From: Anaerotignum sp.
GTDB taxonomy: Bacteria > Bacillota > Clostridia > Lachnospirales > Anaerotignaceae
NCBI GenBank assembly: GCA_017560955.1
Contig: JAFZDV010000163.1
Coordinates: 1 to 5,385 of the forward strand
DNA: 5,385 nt
Direction: 5' to 3'
Below the pieces are notes generated by a model. That model saw only the letters and a program-made list of their open reading frames with translations, was not told the origin of the DNA and ran no database searches. This document shows positions 5,232 through 5,385 of this stretch, in pieces; positions within the stretch are counted from its first letter, which is position 1; every line of letters begins with the position of its first letter. The position numbers and the translations under genes are program-made.

Positions 5232-5385
5232 ATGAATCTGAACCAGTTGTATTACTTCAAAATGCTGGCAGAACTGGAGCATTACACAAAAGCAGCGGAA
5301 AAACTGAATATTTCTCAGCCTACGCTGAGCCATTCCATCTCTGCGATGGAAAAGGAACTGGGCGCAAACCTGTTTGAAAAACAGG
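5232..5385 (+). CDS. LysR-type transcriptional regulator (N-terminal part, 3' end outside window)
   Basis: The first 51 codons are present and run off the window edge. The sequence opens MNLNQLYYFKMLAELEHYTKAA, then a helix-turn-helix of the form AAEKLNISQPTLSHSISAMEKELGANLFEK (about residues 21-50). That is the standard winged-helix signature of LysR-type regulators, including the SQPTLS recognition helix and the ELG.NLF wing. The start is set by a full AGGAGG at 5218-5223, eight bases before the ATG. Full-length family members are about 290-310 residues, and the effector-binding domain is outside the window, so the inducer and targets cannot be named. These regulators often face a divergently transcribed target, but here the upstream neighbour is ligA, on the same strand and closed by a terminator. 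Any target is therefore more likely downstream or elsewhere. Confidence 0.95.
   Translation, partial: MNLNQLYYFKMLAELEHYTKAAEKLNISQPTLSHSISAMEKELGANLFEKQ

Overview
This window looks like the chromosome of a low-to-moderate GC Firmicute, most likely a clostridium of the Lachnospiraceae/Anaerotignaceae type. The evidence is the strong Shine-Dalgarno sites, the TrpR-like regulator followed by pcrA and ligA (a neighbourhood shared with Bacillus subtilis yerC-pcrB-pcrA-ligA), and an unusual LigA subtype that I associate from memory with Lachnospiraceae. All genes read on the + strand. There are no RNA genes, mobile elements or CRISPR arrays, and no gene-free stretch longer than about 185 bases.

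Layout: (1) 1-369 is the C-terminal half of a PHP-family metal-dependent phosphatase, cut by the window edge. (2) 370-457 is a spacer with a good SigA-type promoter and three helically phased AGTGC/AGTGG elements. (3) 458-760 is a small TrpR-superfamily DNA-binding protein of the YerC/YecD type. (4) 761-830 holds a perfect 13-bp stem-loop and a TATAAT box just ahead of pcrA. (5) 831-3074 is the DNA helicase PcrA/UvrD. (6) 3087-5048 is the NAD+-dependent DNA ligase LigA, 12 bases after pcrA. (7) 5058-5095 is a strong intrinsic terminator that closes the operon. (8) 5096-5231 is an AT-rich promoter region with two extended -10 boxes and two small dyads. (9) 5232 to the window end is the N-terminal winged-helix part of a LysR-type regulator.

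The central genes form a probable repair operon: a small regulator, a 3'-5' helicase used in nucleotide excision repair, replication and transcription conflicts, and the ligase that seals the resulting nicks. The stem-loop between regulator and helicase could set the ratio between yerC and pcrA-ligA expression.

Most of the window is ordinary housekeeping sequence and I do not see an undescribed multi-gene system. The most interesting signal is inside LigA. It keeps the nucleotide-accepting Lys and most core motifs, but several residues that are near-invariant in textbook LigA proteins are replaced: the Glu two residues before the motif I Lys, the motif IV Lys, and two NMN-contacting residues of domain Ia. 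This points to a remodelled NAD+ site in a divergent ligase clade.
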